NCBI RefSeq assembly: GCF_027596085.1
Contig: NC_072467.1
Span: forward strand, 27,385,308-27,449,307
Source of the DNA: Anoplopoma fimbria
Lineage: Eukaryota; Chordata; Actinopteri; Perciformes; Anoplopomatidae
Direction: 5' to 3'
Length of the DNA: 64,000 bases
Made by a program: the position numbers and the translations under genes. Shown here in pieces: positions 63,101 through 64,000 of the stretch; positions within the stretch are counted from its first letter, which is position 1; each line of letters begins with the position of its first letter. The notes beneath the pieces were generated by a model, which saw only the letters and a program-made list of their open reading frames with translations, searched no databases and was not told where the DNA came from.

Positions 63101-63606
63101 GGAACTTCTGCTTCAGCCACTCCAGTAAAGACGAGCTCAGCTACTGTCTGAGCACCTTCGAGGCCGCCGTTGAGTACATCAAACTGGGGAAGCTGCAGGA
63201 AACGCGCTCTGTGAGTCTTTCACCCAGGAGAGGGATCTTCTAATTATTCCAGTAACACGTCTGTTAACGAAGCTAACCCGTCTCGTTTCAGGGCTCAGGT
63301 GAGCTGAACGACAAGGCGCTGTTCAAAGAGAGGATGAGTCTGCTGTCCCAGAGCGCCACCATGCCCATCCACTGTCTGTTTGAGGTGAGTTGCCTTATAG
63401 AGGTATCAATTTACAAAATAAACATGAATATGAATGAGTAAAGTATTGATTTCTCCCGTGTGTGTGTGTGTGTGTGTGTTGTAGCATATTGCCAATGGGA
63501 ACGAGGCGGAGGTGCAACGTCTGCTGAGCGAAGGAGAAAGCAACGAGGACGTCAGGATGTGTCATCCCCTCTGCTCCTGTGACCTCTGTGACCTCCAGCT
63601 GTCTGG
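52945..63606 (+). CDS. ankrd27: Ankyrin repeat domain-containing protein 27 (VARP), 5' part
   Basis: Coding exons in this window: 52945-53046 (exon opens at 52924), 55145-55255, 56194-56502, 57274-57333, 58732-58785, 59096-59161, 59300-59376, 59933-60053, 61977-62055, 63078-63210, 63292-63384, 63485-63606; the rest lies beyond the window. The start MAVYDENILKNPFYVALEK matches the N-terminus of vertebrate VARP, as do LFEETFYN, VREFLGRH and AKRELSQLN. Residues about 230-370 are the VPS9 domain (DDLLSVILYLLVKTEIPNW at its core), a guanine-nucleotide exchange domain for Rab21. The visible part ends with CHPLCSCDLC (about 428-437), the first HPLCxCxxC zinc motif that in mammals binds VPS29 of retromer; ankyrin repeats, which bind Rab32/38 and VAMP7, should follow. 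VARP works on endosomal recycling. All junctions keep phase except 60053/61977, where one base is lacking. Confidence 0.9.
55435..55735 (+). repeat. Dispersed repeat family R, copy 4
   Basis: ACGTGTCTCTGGTGTCGACC to GTCGCCCCCTGGTGGACAGG, in ANKRD27 intron 3. It is nearly identical to 41080-41345, so both copies are fairly young. Confidence 0.85.
56515..56712 (+). repeat. 22-base C/T-rich minisatellite in ANKRD27 intron 4
   Basis: The unit CTGTTACTCCTCCTCTTCTTCA repeats about nine times and starts some 12 bases after the exon 4 donor. The plus strand is almost pure pyrimidine with a few G and A. Confidence 0.9.
56795..56905. repeat. (AAT)n with retroelement-tail-like sequence
   Basis: TAATAATAATAATAATAATC leads into CTTTATTTTATATAGCACAT, which resembles the common fish repeat TTTATATAGCACTTT. 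A poorer version lies at 3055-3110 and 24970-25010. Confidence 0.5.
59383..59660 (-). repeat. Dispersed repeat family R, copy 5
   Basis: CCTGTCCACCAGGGGGCGAC to GGTCGACACCAGAGACGTAT, the reverse of 55452-55720. It begins within 10 bases of the ANKRD27 exon 8 donor at 59376, so the element inserted almost at the splice site. Confidence 0.85.
60059..60118. repeat. (CT)n microsatellite at the ANKRD27 exon 9 donor
   Basis: About 30 CT units begin five bases after the exon 9 end (CCG|GTACTCTCT). The reading frame of exon 9 stays open through the repeat by chance. Confidence 0.95.
60690..61015 (-). repeat. Dispersed repeat family R, copy 6
   Basis: The most complete 5' part of the family on the minus strand: it includes CAAAAAACCCAATATGGCGAC and ends at CTTATACACAGTCTATGG. 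It lacks the part between the CTACTGTCCATC near 60705 and AGTTTCAAG that copy 5 has, so it carries an internal deletion. Confidence 0.8.
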
Positions 63607-64000
63607 GTCAGCATCCACATCCACAAACACATACGCACAGGAATTGTATGTATTATTGTAGCTGCTTTAAGAGGCGTGTTTTTACTGGAAGTGGGACAAA
63701 GCTGCCAGATTTCTTAACTATTTGAGCCCATTTCATGTTTTCCTGTCTTATTCTGTAATTGTTGTTGCATCAGAGCTCTTCAGAATCGGGAAGAAAAAGC
63801 TGTTTGCTCTTTCACTTCCTACTTGAACCCCTGACACACACACACACATTTAATTAGTGTAACTCGGAACAGTTTATACTTTTAACTTCTTGTGGATGGA
63901 CACTGTTCAGAGTCATCTACGGTGGCCCAGAAGGGGACATGAGTCAAATCTGCAGTAAAATATGTGAGCGGGACGTGATTTTACTGCACTATTTGATGCT

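Overview
This is vertebrate nuclear DNA, almost certainly from a teleost fish and probably a percomorph. Genes are broken into many short GT-AG exons, introns carry fish-type interspersed repeats and long microsatellites, and the genes are fish versions of FAAP24, TDRD12 and ANKRD27 (VARP) beside a tandem array of single-coding-exon TRIM genes. All assignments come from reading translated sequence and recalled family features; no database was searched.

Layout. (1) 1-15060: a TRIM-B30.2 array made of tandem units of about 5.6 kb. Copy 1 is cut by the window start (2-1168). Copy 2 (5198-6784) is broken by a 59-base deletion and two single-base insertions. Copy 3 (11760-13388) is intact (542 aa). 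Before copies 2 and 3 lie two alternative non-coding first exons each, all with an ISRE-like GAAANNGAAA element or a decayed one, which suggests interferon control. (2) 15060-17320: repeats only. (3) 17368-19064, minus strand: FAAP24 in three coding exons, 193 aa. (4) 19225-22480: dense simple and tandem repeats and a small TA-flanked inverted-repeat element. (5) 22489-42009, plus strand: TDRD12. I could assign all 37 coding exons in consistent phase, giving 1434 aa. Its promoter has two RFX-type palindromes, MYB-like sites and tandem TGACGT motifs, and its first intron starts with about 640 bases almost free of C. (6) 42010-49260: no clear gene. There are transposon remnants and a 2.7 kb AT-rich satellite in opposed orientations that encloses one isolated exon-like segment. 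(7) 49393-64000, plus strand: 5' part of ANKRD27, from a possible N-terminal extension through the VPS9 region to the first HPLCxCxxC motif. The gene runs off the window end.

The genes do not form one pathway. TRIMs are likely innate-immune ubiquitin ligases, FAAP24 acts in Fanconi DNA repair, TDRD12 in germline piRNA production, and ANKRD27 in endosomal sorting. FAAP24, TDRD12 and ANKRD27 also lie near each other on human chromosome 19q13.11 (from memory), so this block is old, while the TRIM array looks like a recent lineage-specific expansion.

The best leads are the duplicated ISRE-bearing first exons with concentrated changes in the TRIM SPRY domain, the TDRD12 promoter and C-free intron start, the inverted satellite with its orphan exon, and a splice-phase conflict in ANKRD27 beside a CT microsatellite. 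I found no wholly new gene system.
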